Positions 52,131-61,771 are shown, counted from the first letter of the stretch. The stretch is DNA of 64,000 nucleotides from Paenibacillus sp. Soil766 (GCF_001428105.1 NZ_LMSJ01000024.1:1-64000); one strand, 5' to 3'. Notes: generated by a model not told the origin, from the sequence alone. Program-made: numbers and translations.

Positions 52131-52916
52131 ATGAGCAAAGTAGATTATTTCAAAGAGTTGAACTATCGCCTTCGCGGACTTCCCGAGAAGGAGCGCCAAA
52201 ATATATTAAAAGTGTACGAAGAATTATTTCAAAAAGCCGTTGAAAACGGCAAGCACGAAGATGAGGTTTCACAGTCTCTCGGCTATCCGCGGGTACCGAA
52301 CTGGGATGCACAGAAAGAGACACCACCTGCTCAAGAGGAAGTTACTAAGCGCTCAATCGATGCATTCGATGCTGATGTGACACAAGTTGAGGAGATTCCT
52401 TATTCGAATGAGGAGTTTGAAGAGGAAGTTAGTCCGAATGCCAAACAACCCGATCCGGCCATCGGACCGAAAATTCCCGTACAAGCCCCAGATGCCTGGG
52501 TGCCGCCTGCTTATACACAGCCACCTCAACCGAATTACCCACCTATGTACAATACACCCTACCCACCTTCCTATCCAACGGCAAGACCGGAAAATGGGAT
52601 TAAGGCGATCATCATTTCGATTATGCTTGGCTTCTTTAATCTCGTATTTGTTGTAGGGCCATGGGTTGGAGTTTGCTCTGCGCTGATCGCCCTGTTCGCT
52701 TCCGGTTTCGCTCTTCTGATCGCCCCTGTTATTGGAGTACTTACTAGCTTAGCGGGAACGTCGGGTAGTGACTTCCAGTTCATTTCTTTTACGCTTCTTG
52801 CTTGCTTTGGCTTAGGCATCATCATCACGACGCTTAGCACTTGGCTGCTCAAGCAGTTTTTCAAGCTCAGCTGGAAGTACATCCAATTCAACGCCAAATT
52901 GATAAAGGGGGCTTAA
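52131..52916 (+). CDS. DUF1700 (HAAS) domain-containing membrane protein
   Basis: 261 residues. N-terminal HAAS-type helical domain (DYFKELNYRLRGLPEKERQNILKVYEEL), an acidic then Pro/Tyr-rich linker (AYTQPPQPNYPPMYNTPYPP), and three hydrophobic helices. DUF1700 proteins usually lie beside a PadR-type regulator and a DUF4097 gene; here only the latter is present, 3 bases downstream. Good AAGGAGG site before the ATG at 52131. Role unknown; envelope-stress function is inference. Confidence 0.88.
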   Translation: MSKVDYFKELNYRLRGLPEKERQNILKVYEELFQKAVENGKHEDEVSQSLGYPRVPNWDAQKETPPAQEEVTKRSIDAFDADVTQVEEIPYSNEEFEEEVSPNAKQPDPAIGPKIPVQAPDAWVPPAYTQPPQPNYPPMYNTPYPPSYPTARPENGIKAIIISIMLGFFNLVFVVGPWVGVCSALIALFASGFALLIAPVIGVLTSLAGTSGSDFQFISFTLLACFGLGIIITTLSTWLLKQFFKLSWKYIQFNAKLIKGA

Positions 52917-52919
52917 GCC

Positions 52920-53810
52920 ATGCAACTTAAAGTGAAATTTTTCTTAGTGACCGGCTTTATTTGCCTGGCAATAGGCCTGATTGGAGCGGCCGTGTCTTTC
53001 CAGTCCTTGGACTTCGAAACAGGTGCCTCGAACATAGATATCGAGAAGAAAATTGCCGCAGCGAATATTGACACATTAATTATTGAAAATGATATAACAG
53101 GCGTAACCTTCGTCCCTAGCAACTCCGATGAAATTAGTGTTCATCTCGTTGGGGCAGCGCGATCGGAATCCGCACAGAACTGCACCATCGAAGCCACAAC
53201 TGAAGGCACAAATACATGGCGTGTAGGGGTGTGCACGAATACAAAGACACACATTAACTTCGGCTTCGATCTTACTGAATTCAAAAGCTTGTTCAGCGGA
53301 CAACGCCTTCGTCTACGGACAGAGGTCAGTCTGCCCGACAAGCTGTACAAAGCCATTACCGTTAGCACAGACACCGGCAGCATCAACTTCAAGGAAGTGA
53401 AAGCGGAGAAGCTAACTGCTAGTACCGATACCGGGACTATTACGGTTGATCGCTACGAAGGAAAATCAGTGAATCTGCAAACCGACACAGGCAGTATTCA
53501 TCTTAATGACGGGCAGGGCAATGTAAAACTGAAAACCGATACGGGTTCGATTACAGCGAAGCTCCGTGAGCTTGGTGATACGGTTACGGCTGAATCCGAT
53601 ACGGGATCAGTTCGCATACAGCTGGATCCTGCACCTGCAGATGCAACCTTTGAACTAAGCACAGATACGGGCAGTGCCAGGTTGGATGTGCCAGGTGTGA
53701 ACGTTCAACAGCCGAACAGACATAATGTAGCCAAAGGTTCTATCGGCAATGGCAGCAAAAAAGTTACAGTACGGACGGATACAGGCTATGTTGAGGTTAA
53801 GGGTAGATAA
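52920..53810 (+). CDS. DUF4097 family beta-strand repeat protein
   Basis: 296 residues. One N-terminal membrane helix (FFLVTGFICLAIGLIGAAVSF), then an extracytoplasmic beta-solenoid with at least seven DTGSI/DTGTI repeats (STDTGSINF, STDTGTITV, QTDTGSIHL, KTDTGSITA, ESDTGSVRI, STDTGSARL, RTDTGYVEV) at regular 18-22 residue spacing. This is the DUF4097 'putative adhesin' fold. Co-transcribed with the DUF1700 gene; probably acts with it in the envelope. Confidence 0.9.
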   Translation: MQLKVKFFLVTGFICLAIGLIGAAVSFQSLDFETGASNIDIEKKIAAANIDTLIIENDITGVTFVPSNSDEISVHLVGAARSESAQNCTIEATTEGTNTWRVGVCTNTKTHINFGFDLTEFKSLFSGQRLRLRTEVSLPDKLYKAITVSTDTGSINFKEVKAEKLTASTDTGTITVDRYEGKSVNLQTDTGSIHLNDGQGNVKLKTDTGSITAKLRELGDTVTAESDTGSVRIQLDPAPADATFELSTDTGSARLDVPGVNVQQPNRHNVAKGSIGNGSKKVTVRTDTGYVEVKGR

Positions 53811-53851
53811 TACTCCTGTTTTTATCAGGTACACATCGTTTTTCCAGCAAG

Positions 53852-53880
53852 AGCCGATTCTAAGGAGTCGGCTTTTTTTC
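53852..53880 (+). terminator. Terminator after the DUF4097 gene
   Basis: AGCCGATTC pairs with GAGTCGGCT (one mismatch) over a 4-base loop, followed by TTTTTTTC. Confidence 0.9.
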
Positions 53881-53914
53881 TCGTTCATAAGGAAATAGTT
53901 TGAATGATTATTAT

Positions 53915-53923
53915 TTTGTCGAA
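53915..53923 (+). promoter_or_regulatory. Spo0A box upstream of the DUF975 gene
   Basis: TTTGTCGAA matches the Spo0A box TTTGTCRAA at all nine positions, 112 bases before the chosen TTG start. The 60 bases around it resemble the segment before the chemoreceptor gene (shared ATTTTGTCGAAAAAGA and a later ATACAAAAT-A-T-CAG). Confidence 0.55.
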
Positions 53924-54034
53924 AAAGAAGGAGTTAAGTCATACATCCCCGAATATACAAAATTATTCAGTTATCCCCTGTATTTATCCAAAAGAAAAGG
54001 ATACTGTATAAGAAAAAAGAGAAGAGGGGCAACA

Positions 54035-54670
54035 TTGAAAAAAAGTAGAGAAATTCGAGAAGAAGCAAGAAAAGCATTGAAGGGGAATTGGTTTGCAGCC
54101 GTTGGGTTGTATCTGATTACCATTCTAATCACAATTCCTTTTGGGGTTGGCAGTAGTTTAACTGAAAACGGTGAGCATTACGTATTATCTATCTTGTTTA
54201 GTTTGGGATCCATCCTTCTTTCCGTTATTATATCCACAATTGTATCAACGTACTTTCTTCATGTAGCTAGACAACAGAAACTTGGGTACGCCGACTCGTT
54301 CTCATTTGCATTTAAAAATTTCTGGCCATTTTTCAAGTTGACTTTACTAATGGGGCTTAAAATATTGGCTTGGACACTGCTATTTATCATTCCGGGTATC
54401 ATTGCTTCTTTACGCTACTCGCAAGCCATATACATTAAGCTAGACCAACCAGAATTATCTTCATCGAGAGCCATACGGCTTAGTTCGGAGATGATGAAAG
54501 GGTACAAGTGGAAATATTTTTGTTTAGCACTTAGTTTTATAGGCTGGGCACTATTAGTTCCATTTACTTTATTTATCGGAGCATTATGGCTTGGTACTTA
54601 TTATAATACAGCGCGAGCGGTATTCTACGATATCTTGAATGCGGACAGATTAACTAAAATAACATCATAA
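54035..54670 (+). CDS. DUF975 family membrane protein
   Basis: 211 residues. Starts LKKSREIREEARKALKGNW (the DUF975 N-terminal helix), followed by about five membrane helices; contains IPGIIASLRYSQAIYI, typical of the family. Function unknown. The start is TTG at 54035, five bases after GAGGGG; the open frame extends to 53900 but there it would contain the Spo0A box and promoter region. Ends at a strong terminator. Confidence 0.83.
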   Translation: MKKSREIREEARKALKGNWFAAVGLYLITILITIPFGVGSSLTENGEHYVLSILFSLGSILLSVIISTIVSTYFLHVARQQKLGYADSFSFAFKNFWPFFKLTLLMGLKILAWTLLFIIPGIIASLRYSQAIYIKLDQPELSSSRAIRLSSEMMKGYKWKYFCLALSFIGWALLVPFTLFIGALWLGTYYNTARAVFYDILNADRLTKITS

Positions 54671-54692
54671 AGACAACAAACGCAACAGATAA

Positions 54693-54737
54693 AGCTCCTC
54701 TCGAGCATCCAATGGATGACGGGAAGAGCTTTTTTAC
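54693..54737 (+). terminator. Terminator after the DUF975 gene
   Basis: AAGCTC pairs with GAGCTT with imperfect inner pairing (CTCTCG/CGGGAA) and ATCC/GGAT; followed by TTTTTT. The last 20 bases (GATGACGGGAAGAGCTTTTT) are repeated exactly in the terminator at 56674-56760. Confidence 0.8.
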
Positions 54738-54774
54738 GATTTTCTATTGTATAAATCATGTGATATGACTTTGT

Positions 54775-54835
54775 AATGTCGAAATTTATGAGAAACATGG
54801 TTTTCGTTTCCTCGAATTGTAAATATTTTGTCGAA
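54775..54835 (+). promoter_or_regulatory. Two Spo0A-box sequences upstream of the chemoreceptor gene
   Basis: TTTGTCGAA at 54827-54835 is a perfect Spo0A box; AATGTCGAA at 54775-54783 keeps the 7-base core. They lie 68-128 bases before the chemoreceptor ATG. Confidence 0.55.
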
Positions 54836-54902
54836 AAAGAGGGATTACAATGATTAGCAAGAATATATACAAAATAATACAGAAAGTAGGTAAATTAACC
54901 AT

Positions 54903-56648
54903 ATGTTAAAAAGTTTTCAGATGAACATTCAGATGAAGATTGTGACAACATCTCTGCTTTTACTACTTATCCCCATTCTCATCCTCGGCAGTATCTCCTA
55001 CTATGTTTCTTCCAATGTCACGAATTCCTTGATCGAAAAAGACTTACGGAATGCCGTGCAAATGTCTATCCAACTGATTAAATCCTTCGATGATTCTGTT
55101 AAGTCGGGGAATATAACCAAGGAAGAAGCGCAGGAAAAAGTGAAAATATGGATGCTAGGTCCTAAAAGCGATGGGAAAAGACCGATCAATCCCAAGATTG
55201 ATTTAGGTGAAAATGGATATTTCTTCGTCCTTGATAACAAGGGAACCGAACTTGCACACCCCTCGTTGGAGGGCCAAAACATTTGGGATAAGAAATCGAA
55301 TGATGGTCAACTTTTCATCCAAGACATGATTCAAAAAGCAGAAAATAACGGTGGATTTACGACCTATATGTGGCCACTGCCCGGCGGTTCCACGAAAGAA
55401 GCTATGAAAATTACCTATGCGGAGAAGGACCCACTGTGGGGATGGGTTGTGGCAGCCGGCTCCTATATGCAAGATTATAACGCTGGACAAACGGACATGT
55501 TGAATACGATCATAATTACTTTTGTCATTTGTTTGTCAGTCGGTCTGCTGGTCCTCATCCTCTTCGCTAGACATATCTCTAAGCCTCTCGTCCGAGTAGA
55601 ACGTCAAGCCAGTCAGATTGCGACAGGCAATTTATCGATAGCAGATTTGAATGTGATTAATCGTGATGAAATCGGCAAGCTGGCCCGATCTTTCAATCAG
55701 ATGAAAGCCTATATCAAGCAACTCGTGTCGCAAGCAAGCTTAAGCTCCGGCGCCTTAAATGAGGAATCTAAGCAAGTCTCACATTCGCTGGATCAAATGG
55801 CACAAGCAGCGAATCACATTTCTTCTGTGATGCATGGTGTAGCAGCTAGTACTAACACTCATGCACTTCATGTCGTGGAAAGCTCCTCCGCTATGAAAGA
55901 ATTGTCCGATAGCATACTGCAGGTCGCATCCAGCTCTTCTATTGCCTTCGATTTATCCGAAAACACGGCATTTGAAGCGGAAAAGGGAAATGCCTATATT
56001 CAGCAAGCCAATGCACAAATGCAGGTCGTTAGCTCAACCATGGACAACCTGTCTACTATCATCGACTTACTGCGTGATCGCTCCCAGCAGATTGGTGAAA
56101 TCGTGTCGATCATCTCCGACATCTCGTCACAAACGAACCTCTTGGCTTTGAATGCATCGATTGAAGCAGCACGTGCCGGAGAACATGGCAAAGGGTTCGC
56201 CGTGGTCGCTGGAGAGGTTAAGAAGCTTGCGGAGCGCTCCAAACAGTCCTCGGAGCAAGTCACAGAGCTGATCGAGGGTATCCAAGGTGACATCCTCGGA
56301 GCCGTAGATACCATGCACAAAGGTGACCAAGAAATCTCATCCAGCGTAGGGACGCTGCAGGAAACGGGGTTCGCTTTTGAACGCATTCACAGCGCTGTTA
56401 AGCAGGTGCTGGGGCAGGTACAGCAAGCAGCCTCAGAAGCTGATCGCATGTCAGCTACCTCTCAACAGATCATGTCATCCTTATCCGAAATGGAGAATTC
56501 TGCCGCCCAATCCGCAGGTACCGCACAAACCATATCCGCTTTGACCGAAACACAGCTATCCAGCATCGACGGCATCTCATCCTCTGTGAAAAACTTAAAT
56601 GACATGTCAGCCCAATTGCAGGATGTTATTCAACAATTTAAGGTATAG
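54903..56648 (+). CDS. Methyl-accepting chemotaxis protein with Cache sensor
   Basis: 581 residues. Membrane helices near 14-36 and 200-222 enclose a single Cache (sCache_2-type) sensor (ENGYFFVLDNKGTELAHPSLEGQNIWD); HAMP domain (SKPLVRVERQASQIATGNLS), then the signalling domain with the conserved hairpin tip (ISDISSQTNLLALNASIEAARAGEHGKGFAVVAGEV). Single-Cache receptors often sense small organic acids; the ligand is unknown. A single-gene unit with its own terminator; ATG at 54903 has AGTAGGT upstream. Confidence 0.93.
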   Translation: MLKSFQMNIQMKIVTTSLLLLLIPILILGSISYYVSSNVTNSLIEKDLRNAVQMSIQLIKSFDDSVKSGNITKEEAQEKVKIWMLGPKSDGKRPINPKIDLGENGYFFVLDNKGTELAHPSLEGQNIWDKKSNDGQLFIQDMIQKAENNGGFTTYMWPLPGGSTKEAMKITYAEKDPLWGWVVAAGSYMQDYNAGQTDMLNTIIITFVICLSVGLLVLILFARHISKPLVRVERQASQIATGNLSIADLNVINRDEIGKLARSFNQMKAYIKQLVSQASLSSGALNEESKQVSHSLDQMAQAANHISSVMHGVAASTNTHALHVVESSSAMKELSDSILQVASSSSIAFDLSENTAFEAEKGNAYIQQANAQMQVVSSTMDNLSTIIDLLRDRSQQIGEIVSIISDISSQTNLLALNASIEAARAGEHGKGFAVVAGEVKKLAERSKQSSEQVTELIEGIQGDILGAVDTMHKGDQEISSSVGTLQETGFAFERIHSAVKQVLGQVQQAASEADRMSATSQQIMSSLSEMENSAAQSAGTAQTISALTETQLSSIDGISSSVKNLNDMSAQLQDVIQQFKV

Positions 56649-56673
56649 GGCGGTTTCCTGCCAAAGTAAAATG

Positions 56674-56760
56674 AAAAAGCTCTTCTCCTTCATCCACATA
56701 GTAATATTCCTTTTAAATAGACAAGGATATTACCATAATGATGACGGGAAGAGCTTTTTT
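56674..56760 (+). terminator. Bidirectional terminator between the chemoreceptor gene and argH
   Basis: AAAAAGCTCTTC pairs with GAAGAGCTTTTTT; inside is a second stem GTAATATTCC / GGATATTAC around 14 bases. It serves the chemoreceptor gene (plus) and argH (minus), which converge. Its right arm repeats the terminator at 54693-54737. Confidence 0.92.
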
Positions 56761-56782
56761 ACGTGTCTAATTGAAAATAAAC

Positions 56783-58198
56783 TTATTTGCTTTTCTCTAA
56801 GAAATCATGCAACCATGCCTGCGATTCCGCCAGCACCTGCTCTGCGCGACCAATGGCCTCGCTCACTTGATTGCTCGCCGTACCGCCGAACACATTACGT
56901 GCGTTCACGACTTGCTCAGGTTGAAGAACGGCATAAATATCGGACTCGAACATCTCGGAGAAAGTTTTGAACTCCTCGATGCTCATATCGAGCAAGTATT
57001 TCTTGTTCTGGATGCAATACAGAACTGTTTTGCCAATCACTTCGTGCGCTTGACGGAAAGGAAGCCCCTTGTTCACTAGGTAATCCGCAATGTCCGTTGC
57101 GTTCGAGAAATCTTGATTCACAGCTTGGCGCATGCGCTCTGTGTTCACTTTCATCGTGGACACCATCGGAGCAAACAGTTGCAATGCGCCTTGCAGGGTA
57201 CGAACCGTATCAAACATGCCTTCTTTGTCTTCCTGCATGTCCTTGTTGTACGCCAGCGGCAGCGACTTGAGTACGGTCATCAGACCGAACAAGTTGCCAT
57301 AGACGCGGCCTGTTTTACCACGGACAAGCTCCGCTACGTCCGGGTTCTTCTTCTGCGGCATGATCGAGCTGCCGGTGCAGAACGCATCATCGAGTTCGAT
57401 GAACGCGAACTCGGTCGAAGACCAGAGCACCATTTCCTCGCTGAAGCGAGAAAGGTGCATCATGATCATGGACGCGTTGGAGAGGAACTCCAGGATGAAA
57501 TCGCGGTCACTGACCGCATCCAGGGAGTTCTCGTACACGCGTCCGAACCCGAGCTGCTCCGCTACGAAATGGCGGTCGATCGGGAAGGTCGTGCCCGCGA
57601 GCGCGCCAGCGCCGAGCGGCAGCATGTCTACGCGCTTGTAGCTGTCCTGCAAGCGCTCAAGGTCACGCTGGAACATGCTGACGTAAGCCATCAGATGGTG
57701 CGCGAACAAGATCGGCTGCGCACGCTGCAGATGCGTATACCCAGGGATAATCGTATCAAGATTAGCCTTCGCTTTCTCAAGTAGAGCTTCCTGCAGCTTG
57801 ATCAGCAAGCCCACGAACTCAACCACGCGCTTGCGCAGGTAGAGATGCATGTCTGTTGCCACCTGATCGTTGCGGCTGCGGCCCGTGTGCAGCTTGCCGC
57901 CGACAGGACCGATCAGGTCGATCAAGGTTTTCTCGATATTCATATGAATATCTTCATTCTGAATCGTGTATTCTAGCTCGCCGCGGCGAATCATAGCCTG
58001 CACTTGCAGCAAGCCGTCTTTGATTTTCTCTACATCTTCAGCAGGGAGAATCCCGCATTTGCCCAGCATCGTCACATGCGCCAGACTGCCTTCGATATCT
58101 TCCTCAGCCAGCTCTTTGTCGAATGTAATGGAAGCCGTATATTCCTCAACCAATTGGTCGGTTTGTTTCGTGAAACGTCCACCCCAAAGCTTAGACAC
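56783..58198 (-). CDS. argH: Argininosuccinate lyase
   Basis: 471 residues. ArgH splits argininosuccinate into arginine and fumarate, the last step of arginine synthesis. The fumarase/ASL signature GSSIMPQKKNPD is intact, with catalytic serine in that loop; N-terminal WGGRF and TGRSRNDQVATD are typical. GTG start at 58198 after GAGAGGAG. Last gene of the arginine run, 108 bases after argG. Confidence 0.97.
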   Translation of the reverse strand: MSKLWGGRFTKQTDQLVEEYTASITFDKELAEEDIEGSLAHVTMLGKCGILPAEDVEKIKDGLLQVQAMIRRGELEYTIQNEDIHMNIEKTLIDLIGPVGGKLHTGRSRNDQVATDMHLYLRKRVVEFVGLLIKLQEALLEKAKANLDTIIPGYTHLQRAQPILFAHHLMAYVSMFQRDLERLQDSYKRVDMLPLGAGALAGTTFPIDRHFVAEQLGFGRVYENSLDAVSDRDFILEFLSNASMIMMHLSRFSEEMVLWSSTEFAFIELDDAFCTGSSIMPQKKNPDVAELVRGKTGRVYGNLFGLMTVLKSLPLAYNKDMQEDKEGMFDTVRTLQGALQLFAPMVSTMKVNTERMRQAVNQDFSNATDIADYLVNKGLPFRQAHEVIGKTVLYCIQNKKYLLDMSIEEFKTFSEMFESDIYAVLQPEQVVNARNVFGGTASNQVSEAIGRAEQVLAESQAWLHDFLEKSK

Positions 58199-58306
58199 CG
58201 TGTATGACTCCTCTCAACTTTCCAAATTTCTTACGGCAAGGCACACATCCGCGCCGCTCTGAATAGCCCAAAGGCTTTCCTCGAGGGAAAGCCAGTAGTT
58301 AAGCTC

Positions 58307-59545
58307 TTATTTCTTCGCGTTTTGTTCCACGCCGGAACCAACTTTCAAGCGCAGTGCATTCAAGCGGATAAAGCCTGTTGCATCGCCTTGATCGTAAGCT
58401 TTCGTAGGATCCGCTTCCATCGTAGCGATATCCGGATTATATAGGGAAACTGGGCTTTTCACGCCAGCGCCGATTACGTTACCTTTGTATAGTTTCAAGC
58501 GAACTGTACCGGATACGTTCTTTTGGCTCTCGGACACAAGCGCTTGAATCGCCAAACGCTCAGGTGCGAACCAGAAGCCGTTATAGACAAGAGATGCATA
58601 TTTCGAAATTAAGGAATCACGAAGGTGCATAACGTCGCGGTCCATCGTCAAGGATTCCATTTTGCGGTGAGCGGTGAAAAGAATCGTACCCCCCGGTGTC
58701 TCGTACACGCCGCGGCTCTTCATACCGACGAAACGGTTCTCAACCATGTCCACACGGCCAATACCGTGTTTGCCGCCAAGTTCGTTCAACGTTTCCATCA
58801 CTTCAAGCGGGGAAAGCTGAGTGCCATTAATCGCTACGCAATCACCAGCTGCGAACTCAAGCTCGATGTACTCTGCTTGGTCTGGCGCATCCTCTGGGTC
58901 TACGCTGAGCACGAACATGTCTTTGTTGGACGTTGCAGACGGATCAAACCATGGATCTTCCAACATGCCGCTCTCGAAGGAGATGTGCAGCAAGTTGCGG
59001 TCTGTCGAATAAGGCTTCGCAGCGGATGCCGTTACTGGAATGTTATGCTTCTCTGCGTAAGCTATCATTTCTGCGCGACCCGGGAACTGCTCGCGGAACT
59101 CTTCCAAACGCCAAGGCGCGATCACGGAAATCTCAGGCGCAAGCGCCGCTGCCGTTAGCTCGAATCGCACTTGGTCGTTACCTTTACCGGTTGCGCCGTG
59201 AGCAATCGCTGTTGCGCCTTCAGCGCGAGCGATTTCAACCATGCGCTTCGCGATCAAAGGACGCGCGATGCTCGTGCCAAGCAGGTATTGCCCTTCATAT
59301 AGAGCAGCCGCTTGGAACATCGGGTTGATGAAATCTTTCGCGAACTCAGCGCGAAGATCGTCGATGTAGATTTTGGATGCGCCGGTTGCCAATGCTTTTT
59401 CTTCCAAACCGTCAAGCTCATCCTTTTGCCCAATATCCGCTGTGAATGCAATGATTTCTGCGTCGTACGTTTCTTTTAACCATTTGAGGATAACTGATGT
59501 ATCCAACCCGCCTGAATAGGCGAGTACGATTTTTTCCTTAGCCAT
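58307..59545 (-). CDS. argG: Argininosuccinate synthase
   Basis: 412 residues. Joins citrulline and aspartate with ATP. The PP-loop AYSGGLDTS, the GNDQVRFE block and the C-terminal YNPDIATMEAD region fit the family. ATG at 59545. 39 bases after the argF stop. Confidence 0.97.
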   Translation of the reverse strand: MAKEKIVLAYSGGLDTSVILKWLKETYDAEIIAFTADIGQKDELDGLEEKALATGASKIYIDDLRAEFAKDFINPMFQAAALYEGQYLLGTSIARPLIAKRMVEIARAEGATAIAHGATGKGNDQVRFELTAAALAPEISVIAPWRLEEFREQFPGRAEMIAYAEKHNIPVTASAAKPYSTDRNLLHISFESGMLEDPWFDPSATSNKDMFVLSVDPEDAPDQAEYIELEFAAGDCVAINGTQLSPLEVMETLNELGGKHGIGRVDMVENRFVGMKSRGVYETPGGTILFTAHRKMESLTMDRDVMHLRDSLISKYASLVYNGFWFAPERLAIQALVSESQKNVSGTVRLKLYKGNVIGAGVKSPVSLYNPDIATMEADPTKAYDQGDATGFIRLNALRLKVGSGVEQNAKK

Positions 59546-59584
59546 GTCTACGCTTCGCTCCGTTTCTACACTCTCATTTATAAT

Positions 59585-60544
59585 CTATATCATTGTCGCG
59601 GCCATAATGGCCTTTTGCGCATGAAGACGATTCTCTGCTTGGTCAAAAATAATGGAATGCGCGCCGTCGATAACACCCTCGCTCACTTCTTCCCCGCGAT
59701 GTGCAGGCAAGCAGTGCATGAACAAGTAATCCTGCTTCGCATATTTCACGAGAGCTTCGTTAACTTGGAAGTTTTTGAACGCGATTTCCCGCTCCTGCTG
59801 CTCCGCTTCTTGACCCATGCTCGCCCATACATCCGTGTAGATGATGTCTGCATTCTCAATCGCTTCGCGCGGATCGTTCGTCACGAGCAAGCTTCCGCCG
59901 GATTGTGCCGCATTTTCCTTGGATTGACGGATCACTTCTTTATCGGACTCATAGCCCTCTGGGGAAGCCACCGCGAAATCCATCCCTAGCTTACTAGCGC
60001 CCATCATCAAGGAGTGCACCATGTTGTTGCCATCGCCGATATAGGCGACTTTGATGCCTTTCAAGCGGCCTTTTTTCTCCAAAACGGTCTGATAATCCGC
60101 CATAACTTGGCAAGGGTGCGCATGGTCAGTTAATCCGTTAATAACGGGCACTGTCGCCCCGCGCGCCAAATCGATCACCTTGCGGTGCTCGTACGTACGA
60201 ATCATGATTCCGTCCAAATAACGGGACAAGGTTTGAGCGGTATCCCATACCGTCTCTCCGCGGCCCAGCTGCAAATCATTTTTGCTCAAGAAAAGCGCTT
60301 GACCGCCAAGTTGGTACATCCCTACTTCGAAGGAAACACGCGTACGCGTGGAGGATTTCTCAAAAATCATGCCCAGCGTTTTACCAGCTAGTACCGCATG
60401 AGGCTCTCCCACCTTCTGCTTGCGTTTCAACTCAATCGCGTATTGAATCAGATACTCCAATTCTTCCGCTGTATAATCAATCAAAGCAAGAAAATCCTTG
60501 CCCTTCAACTGGGCAGCCAGTTCCTCTTGGACCGTGCTATTCAT
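59585..60544 (-). CDS. argF: Ornithine carbamoyltransferase
   Basis: 319 residues. Converts ornithine and carbamoyl phosphate to citrulline. The carbamoyl phosphate loop SSTRTR, DHAHPCQ and the ornithine loop HCLPAHRG are all present. The ATG at 60544 lies 9 bases after GAGAGG; the TTG nine bases upstream overlaps that site. Gap to argD is 30 bases. Confidence 0.96.
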   Translation of the reverse strand: MNSTVQEELAAQLKGKDFLALIDYTAEELEYLIQYAIELKRKQKVGEPHAVLAGKTLGMIFEKSSTRTRVSFEVGMYQLGGQALFLSKNDLQLGRGETVWDTAQTLSRYLDGIMIRTYEHRKVIDLARGATVPVINGLTDHAHPCQVMADYQTVLEKKGRLKGIKVAYIGDGNNMVHSLMMGASKLGMDFAVASPEGYESDKEVIRQSKENAAQSGGSLLVTNDPREAIENADIIYTDVWASMGQEAEQQEREIAFKNFQVNEALVKYAKQDYLFMHCLPAHRGEEVSEGVIDGAHSIIFDQAENRLHAQKAIMAATMI

Positions 60545-60574
60545 GTCATCCAACCTCTCTACAATTAACTTCGG

Positions 60575-61771
60575 TTAGACACCGCTGATCGTGGATGCCT
60601 TCTGGGAGAGGACACCGCACACCACATCTAACGCTTGATCTAAATCTTCTTGCGGTATTGTTAACGCTGGCACCAAACGAATCACGTTAGGTCCTGCTGG
60701 GATAACCAACACACCTTGCTTATGAATTTCGCTAATGATTTCGGCACTCGGCTGTGTACATTCAATTCCAATAAGAAGGCCGATACCACGAATGCTTTTC
60801 ACTAACGGATTGCCCGCCAGCTTGCTCTCTAGCTTCTTCACTGTATACGCGCCTAACTCTGCTGCACGCTCTGGCAATTGATTATCGAGAATGGTACTTA
60901 ATGTAGCATGAGCCGCTGCCGTTGCAATTGGTGTACCACCGAACGTGGAACCGTGACTGCCTGCGCTGAACGCATCTGCCAAGTACCCTTTAGCCAGCAT
61001 CGCCCCGATTGGGAAGCCACCGCCAAGACCTTTAGCTAATGAGAAAATGTCCGGCTCTACGCCATAATGCTCATAGGCAAAAAGCTTACCCGTACGCCCT
61101 ACGCCCGTCTGGATTTCATCTGCGATCAGGAGTAGATTGTGCTCTTTGCATAGTGCAGCCAATTGTTTCACAAACTCTGGATCCGCCGGCAATACGCCGC
61201 CTTCCCCTTGCACGAACTCGAGCATAACCGCACAAGTACGGTCGTTCACGAGTCTGCGAACAGACTCAATGTCGTTAAAATCGGCATAGACGAAACCTTC
61301 TGGAAGTGGAAGGAAGCCTTCCTTTACTTTGTCCTGGCCTGTCGCTGTTAATGTAGCAATCGTACGCCCATGGAAGGACATGTTGAACGTGATAATCTCG
61401 TAGCGACCGTTGTTCAGCACTTTTTGCGAGTAGCGACGTGCGATTTTGATCGCAGCCTCGTTCGCTTCCGCTCCTGTGGAACAGAAAAACACAGCATCCG
61501 CACAGCTATTGTCCGTCAATAAGCCAGCCAATTTTTCCTGATTCGGAATATGAAATAGATTACCCACATGCCATAGCTGATCCAGCTGTTCGATCAATTT
61601 CTCTTTTACCCCTTGAGGCGCATGCCCGAGAGCCGCAACTGCGATCCCGCTCATCACATCGATGTATTCCTTGCCCGTGTCATCCCACAGTCGGCTGCCT
61701 TCACCTTTCACTAGCGTAATTGGATATCTGGCGTAGGTTGGAAATAACGAGCTTTTCCCTTGTTCTGTCAT
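60575..61771 (-). CDS. argD: Acetylornithine aminotransferase
   Basis: 398 residues, class III PLP aminotransferase. The PLP lysine is in SLAKGLGGGFPIGA; GTEANEAAIK, LIADEIQTGVGRTGK and the HGSTFGG loop are conserved. Converts N-acetylglutamate semialdehyde to N-acetylornithine. Start ATG at 61771, 8 bases after AGGAGG; the ATG six bases upstream is too close. Confidence 0.96.
   Translation of the reverse strand: MTEQGKSSLFPTYARYPITLVKGEGSRLWDDTGKEYIDVMSGIAVAALGHAPQGVKEKLIEQLDQLWHVGNLFHIPNQEKLAGLLTDNSCADAVFFCSTGAEANEAAIKIARRYSQKVLNNGRYEIITFNMSFHGRTIATLTATGQDKVKEGFLPLPEGFVYADFNDIESVRRLVNDRTCAVMLEFVQGEGGVLPADPEFVKQLAALCKEHNLLLIADEIQTGVGRTGKLFAYEHYGVEPDIFSLAKGLGGGFPIGAMLAKGYLADAFSAGSHGSTFGGTPIATAAAHATLSTILDNQLPERAAELGAYTVKKLESKLAGNPLVKSIRGIGLLIGIECTQPSAEIISEIHKQGVLVIPAGPNVIRLVPALTIPQEDLDQALDVVCGVLSQKASTISGV

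Noticed and set aside
54680..54900. Sigma-D promoter for the chemoreceptor gene
   Set aside because: No TAAA-N15-GCCGATAT-like pair was found in this interval, so control by sigma-D is not supported.
57113..57784. 223-codon open frame antisense to argH, and similar frames antisense to argG and argJ
   Set aside because: Arginine- and histidine-rich shadows of well-conserved genes in G+C-rich codons; no ribosome site.
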